From assembly GCF_003710825.1 (NCBI RefSeq), contig NZ_RHHQ01000007.1, forward strand, positions 512,861 through 576,860: a stretch of DNA of 64,000 nucleotides, in the 5' to 3' direction. This DNA is from Brevibacillus fluminis (GTDB taxonomy: Bacteria; Bacillota; Bacilli; Brevibacillales; Brevibacillaceae). The translations under genes and the position numbers were made by a program. The number at the start of each line of letters is the position of its first letter. Position 1 is the stretch's first letter. Below, one piece after another: positions 35,858-45,146 of the stretch. Below the pieces are notes generated by a model that worked only from the letters and a program-made list of their open reading frames with translations, had not been told where the DNA came from and did no database searches.

Positions 35858-37096
35858 ATGAGCACGGGTTATTGGCTGACCAATGTGCGGCTGGAAAGCG
35901 GCTTTTGCTTGGAACACGGTGAGGTTGTCGGGACGACGACTGAAAATTGCCGAATCAGAATTGAAAACGGCGTCATCGCGGAAATTGTTTCGTCCGAGCA
36001 GCCGATAGAGACGGAATTGCCGTGTCTGGACGGAGAGGATCTGCTGCTACTGCCAGCGTTTCGCGAAATGCACATCCATTTGGACAAGACGTATTACGGC
36101 GGACCGTGGCAGGCGTGCATGCCAGCGACGAGCGTATTTGACCGGATCAAGGAGGAGGAGGAGCTTCTGCTGCGCCAGCTGCCGACGGCACAAGCGCGGG
36201 CAGAAGCACTGATTCAGCTCGTGGCCAAGCATGGTGCCACCCACATCCGAACGCACTGCAACATCGATCCGGTCGTCGGGCTGCGCAACCTAGCTGCGAC
36301 CAAAGCGGCGCTTGCCGGCTATGAGGGGGTCATTTCCTCGGAAATCGTTGCTTTCCCTCAGCACGGTCTCTTGCGCAGCGAATCGGTCGCCCTTATGAAA
36401 GCGGCTTTGCAGGAAGGTGCGACGATTGTCGGTGGGGTCGATCCGGCGACGGTAGACGAAAATATCGAAAAATCACTGAACACGATCATCGAGCTTGCGG
36501 TGGCGAGTGGAAGCGGAGTCGATCTTCATCTTCATGACGGCGGACAGCTCGGGATACACACGATGAGACAGCTGGCGGCGCTAGTTGTGGAGGCGAGGTT
36601 GCAAGGCAAGGCGATGGTGAGCCATGCGTTTGCATTGGCTGACGTTGCGCCTGCGGAAGCGGCCGATGTTGCAGCGGAGCTCGCTTATGCCGGAATCGGA
36701 ATTGCATCCACCGTTCCGATTGATATGCCGACGATTCCCATACCACTCTTGCATGAAAAAGGCGTGAGCGTATGCCTGGGCAATGACAGCATCACAGACC
36801 ACTGGGACCCATTTGGCACTGGTGACCTGCTGCAAAAGGCAAGCCGGATGGCCGAGCGATTTGGCTGGAGCGATGAACGTTCGCTCGCGGAGGCACTAGG
36901 TTTCATCACGGGCGGGAAAAAGCCACTTTCTCCGAATGGCGAGCGCGTGTGGCCGGCGGTCGGCGATGAGGCGTCCATGGTGTTGGTTCAGGCGAGCTGC
37001 GCGGCAGAAGCGGTAGCGCGGAGGGCAAAACGACGGGCAGTGCTGGCAAAAGGGCAGGTCATCAGCGGAAGCATTCGCCAGGCTGGCCTGCGCTAG
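35858..37096 (+). CDS. Amidohydrolase, cytosine deaminase-like (copy 1)
   Basis: 412 residues. Metal-binding and catalytic positions of the CodA-like amidohydrolase class are visible: HIHLDK, DLHLHDGG, VSHAFAL and CLGNDSITDHWDPFGTGDLL (Asp). The protein begins STGYWLTNVRLESGF. Members deaminate cytosine or hydrolyse isopropylammelide-type compounds; the substrate here is unknown. It is followed 27 bases later by a clear paralogue with the same opening. Confidence 0.85.
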   Translation: MSTGYWLTNVRLESGFCLEHGEVVGTTTENCRIRIENGVIAEIVSSEQPIETELPCLDGEDLLLLPAFREMHIHLDKTYYGGPWQACMPATSVFDRIKEEEELLLRQLPTAQARAEALIQLVAKHGATHIRTHCNIDPVVGLRNLAATKAALAGYEGVISSEIVAFPQHGLLRSESVALMKAALQEGATIVGGVDPATVDENIEKSLNTIIELAVASGSGVDLHLHDGGQLGIHTMRQLAALVVEARLQGKAMVSHAFALADVAPAEAADVAAELAYAGIGIASTVPIDMPTIPIPLLHEKGVSVCLGNDSITDHWDPFGTGDLLQKASRMAERFGWSDERSLAEALGFITGGKKPLSPNGERVWPAVGDEASMVLVQASCAAEAVARRAKRRAVLAKGQVISGSIRQAGLR

Positions 37097-37123
37097 GTTA
37101 GATGAGAAAGGAGTGGGACGGAC

Positions 37124-38341
37124 GTGCATACACCTTATTGGTTGACCAATGTGTTGATTGAGAACGGATTTTTGCAAAAGGCTGGCGTGGTTTGCGGAAC
37201 GAAAACAGAGACGGTTCATCTGCGCATCGAAAACGGCAAGATCGCGCAAATCGTTTCGGGCGATACCATCCTCGCAGACAATGCGGAACGAAAAGATGCC
37301 AAAGGCCGACTTGCGCTGCCCTCGTTTCGTGAGGCTCACTGCCATCTGGACAAGACGCTGCTTGGCGGAGGGTGGCGGGCAAGCAAGCCATTCCGGTCGA
37401 TTTGGCAAAGCATCGAAACGGAGACAGAGCAGCTCGCTAGCTGGTCGGTACCGACGGCAGAACGGGCGCGAAACATGCTTGCGATCATGCAGCAGGCAGG
37501 CTCCACTCATGTACGGACACATGTCGATCTCTATCCTGAGGTGGGCCTCGCGAATTTGGAAGCGGTGCGCGACGTGCTGGCAGACTATCAAGACATGCTC
37601 ACCTATGAGATCGTGGCGTTTCCCCAACGGGGCTTACTCCGTTCCCAGTCGGTTGGCCTGATGCGCGAGGCGCTGCGAAATGGCGCAACATTGGTTGGTG
37701 GCGTCGATCCCGCCACGATTGACGGGGATACAGAAGCATCGCTGCACGCCATGATGGAGCTTGCGGTCGAAGCTGACGCGGGGATTGATCTTCATCTGCA
37801 TGATGCCGATCAATTGGGGATCTACACGATCAAACGGCTGGCAGCGATGACGATCGAGGCAGGCTGGCAAGGGCGGGTGACCGTCAGCCACGCCTACTGC
37901 CTGGGGGAAATCGCCGTCGAGGAAGCGGCGGATGCCGGCGACATGCTGGCGGCTGCGGGGATCTCGATCATTACGAGCGTGCCGATCGACAGCCAGATGC
38001 CCCCGGTGAAACTGCTTACCGAGAAGGGCGTTCGCGTTGCAGTCGGCAGCGATAATATTTATGACAGCTGGTCGCCGTTTGGGAATGGCGATATGCTCGA
38101 GCGGGCAAGCCGACTGGCGGAGCGCTTCCGCTGGATCGACGAGCATTCGCTCTCCCGTGCCTTGGCCTACATTACAGGGGGCAAAACCCCGTTGTCGGAC
38201 GATGGAAAACAGCAATGGCCATTAGAGGGAGACGATGCGAGCCTCGTGCTGGTCGAAGCTTCCTGCTCGGCGGAAGCGGTCGCTCGCGTGGCAGATCGCA
38301 CGGCTGTTTTACACAAAGGCAAGCTTGTCGCAGGAGAGTAA
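37124..38341 (+). CDS. Amidohydrolase, cytosine deaminase-like (copy 2)
   Basis: 405 residues, paralogous to the preceding gene over its whole length (HTPYWLTNVLIENGF, AHCHLDKT, DLHLHDADQLG, VSHAYCLGE, VGSDNIYDSWSPFGNGDML). The GTG start at 37124 follows GAAAGGAGTGGGACG. Tandem duplication with divergence is evident; the two may act on different substrates or form a heteromer. Confidence 0.85.
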   Translation: MHTPYWLTNVLIENGFLQKAGVVCGTKTETVHLRIENGKIAQIVSGDTILADNAERKDAKGRLALPSFREAHCHLDKTLLGGGWRASKPFRSIWQSIETETEQLASWSVPTAERARNMLAIMQQAGSTHVRTHVDLYPEVGLANLEAVRDVLADYQDMLTYEIVAFPQRGLLRSQSVGLMREALRNGATLVGGVDPATIDGDTEASLHAMMELAVEADAGIDLHLHDADQLGIYTIKRLAAMTIEAGWQGRVTVSHAYCLGEIAVEEAADAGDMLAAAGISIITSVPIDSQMPPVKLLTEKGVRVAVGSDNIYDSWSPFGNGDMLERASRLAERFRWIDEHSLSRALAYITGGKTPLSDDGKQQWPLEGDDASLVLVEASCSAEAVARVADRTAVLHKGKLVAGE

Positions 38342-38386
38342 ACGAATCTAAATAGGAGTGCATCGAGCACAAGCATCATAAAAGGT

Positions 38387-38417
38387 GGAACCAGCCGTTC
38401 TGTGGCTGGTTTTTTCC
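38387..38417 (+). terminator. Intrinsic terminator after the amidohydrolase pair
   Basis: GGAACCAGCC/GGCTGGTT with TTTTTCC tail. Confidence 0.75.
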
Positions 38418-38548
38418 ATGTAAACACATAGAATTTCATTGGATGAATGATCCCGAAAAAAACGGAGTTTCCCCATTACCAGATTCGCGTTTCCCTTGTA
38501 TGATGGAGAAAGGTTTTGCTTTCGCATCGCGCAAGGAGGTCAATTACG

Positions 38549-39460
38549 GTGAATCGGTTTACTCTCGGGGTCTTTTTTGTCATTCTCTCTGCTGTCGGAT
38601 TTGGCGTGATGCCCATCATCGCCAAATATGCGTACCAAGGAGGGGTGAATGTTGACACCCTGCTCACGCTGCGTTTTTCGCTGGCATCCATTTTCTTTTT
38701 CTTGTATCTCTGGCTAAAAAAAGGGCATCATGTTTCCATCACGAAAAAAGAGTGGTTCGCCCTTGCCTTATACGGGGGCGTCATTTATGCGGTGATTTCC
38801 ATTCTCTTCTTTTGGTCGATTCAATTCATCCCGGTGTCGCTCGCCTCTCTATTGCTCTACACATATCCGATTTTCGTAGTAGTATTATCCATTATCGTGG
38901 AGCGCACGGGAATATCCAAAATGCTCGGCCTTGCCATCCTGCTTTCATTGCTCGGTTTGGCCCTCGTGCTCGGGACTAGCTTTCAGTCAATCAATTACTA
39001 TGGTGTTCTTCTTGCGGTTTTGTCCAGCATCGGATACGCAGTCCATATCGTTTTGATGAACCGTACCGTACGGAAGCTGCCGCCAATGATCACGACCGCT
39101 TTCGTCATCTTGTTTACCGCGATCAGCCAGCTTCTGTTTGGGATCACATGTGGCACGCTGCATACTGACTTTTCGGGCAGTGCGTGGTTATCTATTTTTG
39201 CGCTTTGCTTCGTTTCTACGATTTTGCCGCTGCTCACGTTTTTTCTAGGCTTGCAGCTGGTCGGACCGACGAACGCATCGATTCTCAGCACGTTTGAACC
39301 GATCGTAACGATCCTTCTGTCGGCGCTGCTGTTTCATGAGACCTTCACCTTGCTTCAGCTGCTGGGCATCGCGGCTGTTCTTATCGGCGCATTCCTCGTA
39401 GTCAAGGGCGGCAATAAAAAGTCGGCGGACGAGCCTGTAGCCGTCGCGGAAAAATTATAG
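38549..39460 (+). CDS. EamA/DMT family membrane transporter
   Basis: 303 residues, ten predicted membrane segments in two EamA repeats. GTG 38549 is behind AAGGAGGTCAATTACG; the upstream ATG at 38516 has no site. Typical drug/metabolite exporter with PIIAKYAYQGGVNVDTLLTLR and a C-terminal GPTNASILSTFEPIVT repeat. Substrate unknown. Followed 24 bases later by a flavodoxin-type gene. Confidence 0.85.
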   Translation: MNRFTLGVFFVILSAVGFGVMPIIAKYAYQGGVNVDTLLTLRFSLASIFFFLYLWLKKGHHVSITKKEWFALALYGGVIYAVISILFFWSIQFIPVSLASLLLYTYPIFVVVLSIIVERTGISKMLGLAILLSLLGLALVLGTSFQSINYYGVLLAVLSSIGYAVHIVLMNRTVRKLPPMITTAFVILFTAISQLLFGITCGTLHTDFSGSAWLSIFALCFVSTILPLLTFFLGLQLVGPTNASILSTFEPIVTILLSALLFHETFTLLQLLGIAAVLIGAFLVVKGGNKKSADEPVAVAEKL

Positions 39461-39484
39461 CGGGTTTAAAGGAGTAGTGATCAT

Positions 39485-40039
39485 ATGCAAAAAGTTCTTG
39501 TGTTGTACGGCAGTTCCCGAGAAAACGGGAATTCGGAAAAATTGGCCGATCGAGTCGTAGAAGGACTCGGGGCTACCAAAATCTATTTGCGTGAGCATGC
39601 TATCACCCCGATTCATGACAAGCGGCATACCGAGGAAGGCTTTCAGCCGGTGGATGATGATTACGACAGCATCGTGCATCAGATGTTAGCGCACGATGTC
39701 ATTATCTTTGCAACGCCGGTGTACTGGTACGGCATGTCCGGCATCATGAAAAACTTTATCGATCGCTGGTCACAGAGCCTGCGGGATCGCTCCCTGTCAT
39801 TCAAGGAGAAAATGGGGCACAAAACGGCTTACGTGGTCATGACCGGCTATGACCAGGCCAAGCTGAAGGGGCTTCCGCTCGTGCAGCAATTCCAGCACAT
39901 TTTCGAGTTCGTCACCACGACGTATGGCGGCTATATTATCGGGGAGGGCAATAAGCCGGATGATATTTTGGTCGATGAATCGGCATTGTTTGAGGCGGAT
40001 AAATTGAATCGCCGCCTGCGCGGGGAAACAGCCCAGTAA
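39485..40039 (+). CDS. NAD(P)H-dependent FMN oxidoreductase, flavodoxin-fold
   Basis: 184 residues. VLVLYGSSRENGNSEKLADRVVEGL is the phosphate-binding region of NADPH-dependent FMN reductases, with TPVYWYGMSGIMKNFIDRWS as the second flavin-binding segment. Likely reduces flavins or quinones. GGAGTAGTGATC precedes the ATG. Terminator downstream. Confidence 0.85.
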   Translation: MQKVLVLYGSSRENGNSEKLADRVVEGLGATKIYLREHAITPIHDKRHTEEGFQPVDDDYDSIVHQMLAHDVIIFATPVYWYGMSGIMKNFIDRWSQSLRDRSLSFKEKMGHKTAYVVMTGYDQAKLKGLPLVQQFQHIFEFVTTTYGGYIIGEGNKPDDILVDESALFEADKLNRRLRGETAQ

Positions 40040-40067
40040 TCGATTGACAACGATATCGTGAGCATAG

Positions 40068-40104
40068 AAAAGGGGACTAGCGCTCGTGCGCTGTCCTTTT
40101 TTTG
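40068..40104 (+). terminator. Intrinsic terminator after the flavodoxin-fold gene
   Basis: GGACTAGCGC/GCGCTGTCC stem with TTTTTTT. Confidence 0.75.
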
Positions 40105-40256
40105 TACAGAAATTCTTTACAAAAAAGTAGCACATTCTCCAGGTTCTCCGTCTTGTTTTCTGAGGGTCCTTCCCCTAGAATGAACCAATGACCAAATTCC
40201 GTTTTTAGTCACATGTTCACAATGGGGCAACAGGCTGGGGAAAGGGGAGCTTTTCC

Positions 40257-40847
40257 ATGAATCAGGAAAAACACCAGCACATCGTCAATGCCGCCAAGCA
40301 AGCCTTCCAGCACTTTGGCTACAAAGCGACTACACTTGAGCAGATTGCCAAGTATGCGAATATTGGAAAGGGTACCTTTTACAATTTTTTCAAAACAAAA
40401 GAGGAAGTGCTGCAATTCATCGTTGAGGAAGAGCTCGTAAAATTGAACCGTTTCGCAGAGGAAACGATGCAAAGTGAGCCGCCACAGATCGAAATGCTGC
40501 ACAACTACCTGTATACCTGCATGCTTTACCGCAAAGAGCATGATCTGTTCTGCAAGCTTGCGCAAGAAGTCGACGCATTTGGCACGCCGGAAGCAGCGAT
40601 GTGCTTGCGCCGGCTGGAAGAGGCGGGAGAAAACCAATTGAAAGAGATCATCCATTTTTTGGTTGACAAGAACGTCATGGAGTCATGCGACGTGGAATTA
40701 ACGGCATTCATTATTCGAGAGCTGTATGCAGCGCTCGTCTACAAATGGGAAAAACAGCATGAGCCGCTCAGCCTGGACCGCATTTCCAGCTTGTTCCGGC
40801 AATATGTGCGTCCCGGTTTAGGCCAACGGGAGGTTTCCCTACCTTAG
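40257..40847 (+). CDS. TetR family regulator
   Basis: 196 residues. The N-terminus has a TetR helix-turn-helix (IVNAAKQAFQHFGYKATTLEQ, YANIGKGTFYNFFKTKEEVL). The C-terminal ligand domain is all-helical. It ends one base before the GTG region of an MFS efflux gene in the same direction, so it probably represses that pump and itself. Confidence 0.88.
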   Translation: MNQEKHQHIVNAAKQAFQHFGYKATTLEQIAKYANIGKGTFYNFFKTKEEVLQFIVEEELVKLNRFAEETMQSEPPQIEMLHNYLYTCMLYRKEHDLFCKLAQEVDAFGTPEAAMCLRRLEEAGENQLKEIIHFLVDKNVMESCDVELTAFIIRELYAALVYKWEKQHEPLSLDRISSLFRQYVRPGLGQREVSLP

Positions 40848-40872
40848 GGTGAAAAGGAGAGAGATTGAAAAC

Positions 40873-42090
40873 GTGAATTCACAAAAGTTGAACAATGGAC
40901 CTTTGCTGATTTTGATGGTAAACATGTTTATTGCCATGCTCGGGATCGGCTTGATCATTCCGGTTTTGCCGAAATATATGCAATTGTTTGGTGCGACAGG
41001 GGCAGATTTGGGGTATTTGGTAGCAGCATTCGGTCTTACGCAATTCCTCTGTTCGCCGATTGCCGGAGAATGGTCCGACAAATACGGGCGAAAGCTGATG
41101 ATCTGGACCGGTTTAGGCGCTTTTGCGCTGTCACAGCTGATTTTTGCCATGGCGGATTCGATGTGGCTCTTGTATGTGTCTCGTTTGATCGGGGGCATGG
41201 GGGCAGCTGCGATGATTCCGTCCATGATGGCGTTCGTGGCGGATATCACCACGAATGAAAACCGCGGGAAAGGGATGGGCCTTTTGGGTGCATCCATGTC
41301 GCTCGGATTCGTGATCGGGCCGGGGATCGGCGGGTTTTTGGCGGAGTTTGGCCTACGCGTTCCATTCTATGTATCCGCTGCCGTTGCAGGTTTGGCGACA
41401 ATCGCCTCGCTGATTTTCCTGAAAGAGACCTTGTCGCACGAAGCGCAGATGGAAGCGAGAAATTCGCAGAAGAAACGGGAGAACATTTTCAAGCAGTTCG
41501 CCATGTCGGTGAAAGCGCCGTACTTTGTGCTTTTGATCCTGATTTTCACCTTGACTTTTGGCCTCGCGAATTTTGAAGCGATCTTTGGGCTTTATGTCGA
41601 CAAGAAATATTCGTACACCCCTACGGACATTTCCATCATCATCACGGTTGGGGCGTTGGTTGGGGTGATCATCCAGTCCATGTTTATCGATAAGCTCTTG
41701 AAGCGTTTCGGTGAGAAGAAACTGATGAACGCGAGCTTCCTCATTGCGGCGCTCAGCTTTTTGCTGATGCTGCTGTCGGGCAGCTTCTGGTACACACTGG
41801 TAACGTCCTCCATCTTTTTCGTCTTCACGTCCATTTTGCGTCCGGCAATCAATACGCTGCTGTCCAAAATGGCCGGGCAGGAACAAGGCTTCGTTGCAGG
41901 GATGAACAATGCCTACATGAGCCTCGGCAATATCGTCGGACCGACACTGGCGGGCATTTTGTTCGATGTCCACGTCAATTTGCCGTATGTGTTCGGCGCA
42001 GTGATTTTGCTGGGGAGCCTGGTGATGTCGCTCAGCTGGAACAGACGTACTGCCAGCCAAAAGAACATGGCTACAGCTGTGCAGCGCTGA
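40873..42090 (+). CDS. MFS multidrug/tetracycline-type efflux transporter
   Basis: 405 residues, 12 membrane segments. Motif A-like GEWSDKYGRKLMIWTG and motif C-like GFVIGPGIGGFLAEF mark the 12-helix drug:H+ antiporter group. The GTG at 40873 follows AAAAGGAGAGAGA at slightly long spacing; the GTG at 40849 is inside the previous stop region. Presumed target of the TetR regulator just upstream. Confidence 0.87.
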   Translation: MNSQKLNNGPLLILMVNMFIAMLGIGLIIPVLPKYMQLFGATGADLGYLVAAFGLTQFLCSPIAGEWSDKYGRKLMIWTGLGAFALSQLIFAMADSMWLLYVSRLIGGMGAAAMIPSMMAFVADITTNENRGKGMGLLGASMSLGFVIGPGIGGFLAEFGLRVPFYVSAAVAGLATIASLIFLKETLSHEAQMEARNSQKKRENIFKQFAMSVKAPYFVLLILIFTLTFGLANFEAIFGLYVDKKYSYTPTDISIIITVGALVGVIIQSMFIDKLLKRFGEKKLMNASFLIAALSFLLMLLSGSFWYTLVTSSIFFVFTSILRPAINTLLSKMAGQEQGFVAGMNNAYMSLGNIVGPTLAGILFDVHVNLPYVFGAVILLGSLVMSLSWNRRTASQKNMATAVQR

Positions 42091-42116
42091 TCGTAGCCTA
42101 CAATGATTTGGAGAAA

Positions 42117-42153
42117 GGACAGCCGGTGCCTTTAGCAGGGACCGGCTGTTTTC
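42117..42153 (+). terminator. Intrinsic terminator after the MFS pump gene
   Basis: GGACAGCCGGTGCC/GGACCGGCTGT with TTTTC tail. Confidence 0.7.
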
Positions 42154-42257
42154 ATATCCAGTATAAAAGATGCAGCATGAGCGAATGGGGCTCAACATAC
42201 ATAAACAACAGGCAAGCACTTTAGCTGGTTTTGGTTTGAGAAAAGGAGTGAAAACAA

Positions 42258-42620
42258 GTGACCATGTGGGATTTTTCGCAAACGAAGCATCACGTTCTGC
42301 TTTGTAACGGAGGGAGTTGCATGCAAAAGGGTGGAGAGGAAGTCACCCAGGCGATCCGTGCCGAAATCAACAAAGCAGGAGCGGATGACATGATTCATAC
42401 GACGCGAACACGCTGCAACGGCAGATGTGAAGAGGCGTGCGTCGTCATCGTTTATCCGTCTGGGGTATGGCTCAGCGGCGTCCGACCAACTGATGCAGGC
42501 GAGATTGTCACCTCCTTGCAAAATGGCGGATTTCTGGAAAGGCTGGTCTCGCACGTGTATCAGTCGGATCATTTTATACGTTCGGAACATACGAAAAAAG
42601 GAATGCGGAAATTGAAATAA
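42258..42620 (+). CDS. Thioredoxin-like [2Fe-2S] ferredoxin-domain protein
   Basis: 120 residues. Four cysteines fit a thioredoxin-like 2Fe-2S ferredoxin: CNGGSC near residue 16 and CNGRCEEAC near residue 54, the arrangement found in small CbiW-like and HoxE-type domains. The GTG at 42258 is behind AAAAGGAGTG at good spacing; the ATG at 42264 would be too far. Probably a small electron carrier. No obvious partner is next to it. Confidence 0.75.
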   Translation: MTMWDFSQTKHHVLLCNGGSCMQKGGEEVTQAIRAEINKAGADDMIHTTRTRCNGRCEEACVVIVYPSGVWLSGVRPTDAGEIVTSLQNGGFLERLVSHVYQSDHFIRSEHTKKGMRKLK

Positions 42621-42630
42621 TGGATGATGG

Positions 42631-42945
42631 CTACCTTCGCGACGTGGCCAGAAGATAATACTTGCCCATCTGCTTGATAGCAAGCTGATCGCTGCTGTTG
42701 CTGCCTTTGATTTCATACACCATCCGGGTGCCCCGAATAAATGACGCCTGGCCCAAATGGGTGCCTATCTCACGCGTCGGCAATTGTTGATCAGATACTG
42801 CGTATGTTTTTCCGTCCCAAACGACTTCAGCCGGAATAGGGCCGAGCTCTTCCTGGCTGGCAGGGAGAGATTCTTGCCCCGGGACGATTTCAGACGAACC
42901 TGTGAGCAAGAGCAAGGAAAGTAAAAGAATCGAAAGATCTTTCAT
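42631..42945 (-). CDS. Small secreted hypothetical protein
   Basis: 104 residues from ATG 42945, chosen because GGAGGTGCCCAC precedes it. The N-terminus MKDLSILLLSLLLLTGSS is a signal peptide without a lipobox Cys. The rest (VVWDGKTYAVSDQQL, RMVYEIKG) has no family I recognise. Convergent with the ferredoxin-domain gene; the two stop codons are about 10 bases apart. Confidence 0.55.
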   Translation of the reverse strand: MKDLSILLLSLLLLTGSSEIVPGQESLPASQEELGPIPAEVVWDGKTYAVSDQQLPTREIGTHLGQASFIRGTRMVYEIKGSNSSDQLAIKQMGKYYLLATSRR

Positions 42946-43225
42946 CGTGGGCACCTCCACTCTGGTCTTATCCGAAGGATTCGCTGCTAGGTAGGGGATT
43001 CCTTTATTTTCCATCTCGACAACTTTCTACTGAACGTGCGAAAAAGCGCAAACCGTCGCGGTTTTAGACGCAAAACTATCTGTATTGCGGACGCAAGCCT
43101 GTGCGGGTTTGTGTTTTTTTGTATGTTCAGAATCGATGCTACAGTGGCTCACCTACCACAAATATATTTTCGACGCCACTGCGTTTTCATGATGTGCCAT
43201 GCTCGATCCCATGGATCAGAAGGGG
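42946..43225. other. Non-coding interval with hairpins
   Basis: No gene is supported. AAACCG-TCG-CGGTTT (about 43056-43070) and a terminator-like CGCAAGCC/GGGTTTGTG with TTTTTTT (about 43093-43121) lie on the plus strand. What transcript they would end is unclear. Confidence 0.35.
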
Positions 43226-43280
43226 TTGACAGCTTGGAATTAGGTTGTATAATACAAGTACATAGTTTCATCATACAACT
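43226..43280 (+). promoter_or_regulatory. Promoter with palindromic operator over the -10 box
   Basis: TTGACA (43226-43231), 16-base spacer, TATAAT (43248-43253). The -10 is embedded in the perfect dyad TTGTAT-A-ATACAA (43245-43257), and ATACAAC recurs at 43273-43279. The arrangement suits a MarR-type repressor acting on the MFS gene downstream (inference). Confidence 0.55.
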
Positions 43281-43396
43281 AAATTCAATTGGGAGCTTCA
43301 GAAGGATCCGTCCCTGTCCGCTTTGATGAAATGATACAAGCGGACGCTGAGGAGAATACTACTACCATGCATCCCAAATGGAGGGGAAAGAAAGAT

Positions 43397-44605
43397 ATGT
43401 CGTCAGATTCGCAGTATCAGGATCTAACCCAACAGCAAAATGCGTTTCGCCAGCCGCTGTCGGTTTGGGTCATCGCATTCGCCTGTGTCATTTCGTTTAT
43501 GGGAATCGGTCTCGTAGACCCGATTTTGCCGGCGATTGCGAAAAAAATGAACGCAACGCCCAGCCAAGTTTCGCTCTTATTTACAAGTTATAACCTTGTT
43601 ACTGGCATTGCGATGTTGATTACCGGTTTTGTGTCCAGTCGGTTGGGGACAAAGTGGACGTTAGTTGTTGGCGTGTTCATTATCATCGTCTTCAGCGCAC
43701 TCGCTGGCAACTCCAATACGATCAATTCGATCGTGTGGCTGCGCGGCGGTTGGGGTTTAGGGAACTCGTTGTTTCTGGCAACCGCATTGTCCGCGATCGT
43801 CGGGTTATCGGCCTCCGGGGCTGCCAAGGCAATTATTTTTTATGAAGCGGCGCTCGGGATCGGGATCGCTGTTGGTCCGCTTCTCGGCGGGGAGCTTGGC
43901 TCGATTTCCTGGCGTGGCCCGTTCTTTGGCGTTAGCGTGCTGATGGCTGTCGCGTTCCTGTTTTTACTGTTCGTCATGCCGAATGTGGCGAAGCCAAAAA
44001 AACCGATCAAACTGTCTGCACCATTCAAAGCGCTTAGCTATCCGGGCCTCTTGACGTTGGGGGGCGTCGCATTTCTGTACAATTTCGGCTTTTTCACGTT
44101 GATGGCGTACTCGCCTTATTTAATGGAGCTTAACGAGCGTGGTCTTGGCTTCGTTTTCTTTGGCTGGGGCTTGCTGCTCGCCATCACCTCCGTTTTCGTT
44201 GCACCGCGGCTGCAGCAGCGATATGGAACGGTAAAGTCCATCATTTCGGTATTGAGCATTTTTGCGGTGATTTTGCTGGTGATGGGAATCGGTTCTTCCG
44301 TTCCGGTCGTAATCATGGCTTGCGTGGTCATCTCCGGGTTTTTCCTTGGTATCAATAACACTTTGATCACGACAGCGGTTATGGAATCCGCACCGGTCGA
44401 ACGTTCCGTTGCATCTGCTGCATATAGCTTTGTCCGTTTTTTGGGCGGTGGGATTTCGCCATGGCTCGCAGGCAAACTGGCGGAAATGTTCAACCCGAGC
44501 GTGCCGTTTATTTTCGGTGGTGTGATGGTTTTGCTCGGCGTGCTGTTCCTTGCCGTACGTCGCAAACATCTCGCAGGCATTGATTCGGCAATTAATCACC
44601 ATTAA
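43397..44605 (+). CDS. MFS efflux transporter
   Basis: 402 residues, 12 membrane segments. The start at ATG 43397 follows GGAGGGGAAAG. GLVDPILPAIAKKMNATPSQV and SRLGTKWTLVVG resemble the N-terminal half of drug:H+ antiporters, and GPLLGGELGSISWRGPFFG is motif C. No regulator gene is adjacent; control is probably at the dyad upstream. A universal stress protein gene follows 34 bases later. Confidence 0.85.
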   Translation: MSSDSQYQDLTQQQNAFRQPLSVWVIAFACVISFMGIGLVDPILPAIAKKMNATPSQVSLLFTSYNLVTGIAMLITGFVSSRLGTKWTLVVGVFIIIVFSALAGNSNTINSIVWLRGGWGLGNSLFLATALSAIVGLSASGAAKAIIFYEAALGIGIAVGPLLGGELGSISWRGPFFGVSVLMAVAFLFLLFVMPNVAKPKKPIKLSAPFKALSYPGLLTLGGVAFLYNFGFFTLMAYSPYLMELNERGLGFVFFGWGLLLAITSVFVAPRLQQRYGTVKSIISVLSIFAVILLVMGIGSSVPVVIMACVVISGFFLGINNTLITTAVMESAPVERSVASAAYSFVRFLGGGISPWLAGKLAEMFNPSVPFIFGGVMVLLGVLFLAVRRKHLAGIDSAINHH

Positions 44606-44639
44606 TCGTTTTTTTGTGAGAGTTTGGGAGGGATGGCTT

Positions 44640-45065
44640 ATGTATCAGCGAATATTGGTTCCGGTCGACGGGTCGGCGCATGCGCGTCATGCGGTCCGTT
44701 CTGCCAGATGGATTGCGCAAAGCGCCGGGCAAGATATCAGAGTGACCCTTTTGCATGTGAACCCGACGATAACACTCAATGAAGTGGCGATTGATGTGGA
44801 CGACATCGATCAAATACAGGAGGAGGAAGGTCGCAAAATCGTGGCGGAGGCGCAGGAGTTGTTTGCTGACACCGAGATCCAGTGTGAGGCGGTATGCCGT
44901 TTCGGCAATCCGGCGAAAACGATTTGCGAGGTGGCCAAGGAAGGCAACTACGACCTGATCGTCATGGGCAGCAGAGGGCTGGGGCTGCTCAAGGAAATGC
45001 TGATCGGCAGCGTCAGCCACGATGTGATTCAAGGTGCGCATTGTCCGGTATTGATTGTGAAATAA
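44640..45065 (+). CDS. Universal stress protein (UspA family)
   Basis: 141 residues. YQRILVPVDGSAHARHAVRSA is the N-terminal strand, and GSRGLGLLKEMLIGSVSHDVI contains the ATP-binding G-2x-G-9x-G(S/T) pattern, placing it in the nucleotide-binding class. ATG 44640 follows GGGAGGGATG. It may be cotranscribed with the MFS gene. Confidence 0.88.
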   Translation: MYQRILVPVDGSAHARHAVRSARWIAQSAGQDIRVTLLHVNPTITLNEVAIDVDDIDQIQEEEGRKIVAEAQELFADTEIQCEAVCRFGNPAKTICEVAKEGNYDLIVMGSRGLGLLKEMLIGSVSHDVIQGAHCPVLIVK

Positions 45066-45084
45066 CCGTTAAAGCAAAATAGAA

Positions 45085-45128
45085 AAGACAGCAGAGGAGG
45101 CTCGTGCCTGCCAATGCTGTCTTTTTTT
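45085..45128 (+). terminator. Intrinsic terminator after the USP gene
   Basis: AAGACAGCA/TGCTGTCTT with TTTTT tail. Confidence 0.75.
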
Positions 45129-45146
45129 GCTCGATTTGTGCAGAGA

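Noticed and set aside
41353..42219. 288-codon minus-strand frame opposite the MFS pump
   Set aside because: Low-complexity His/Gln/Arg-rich antisense shadow of the transporter gene.
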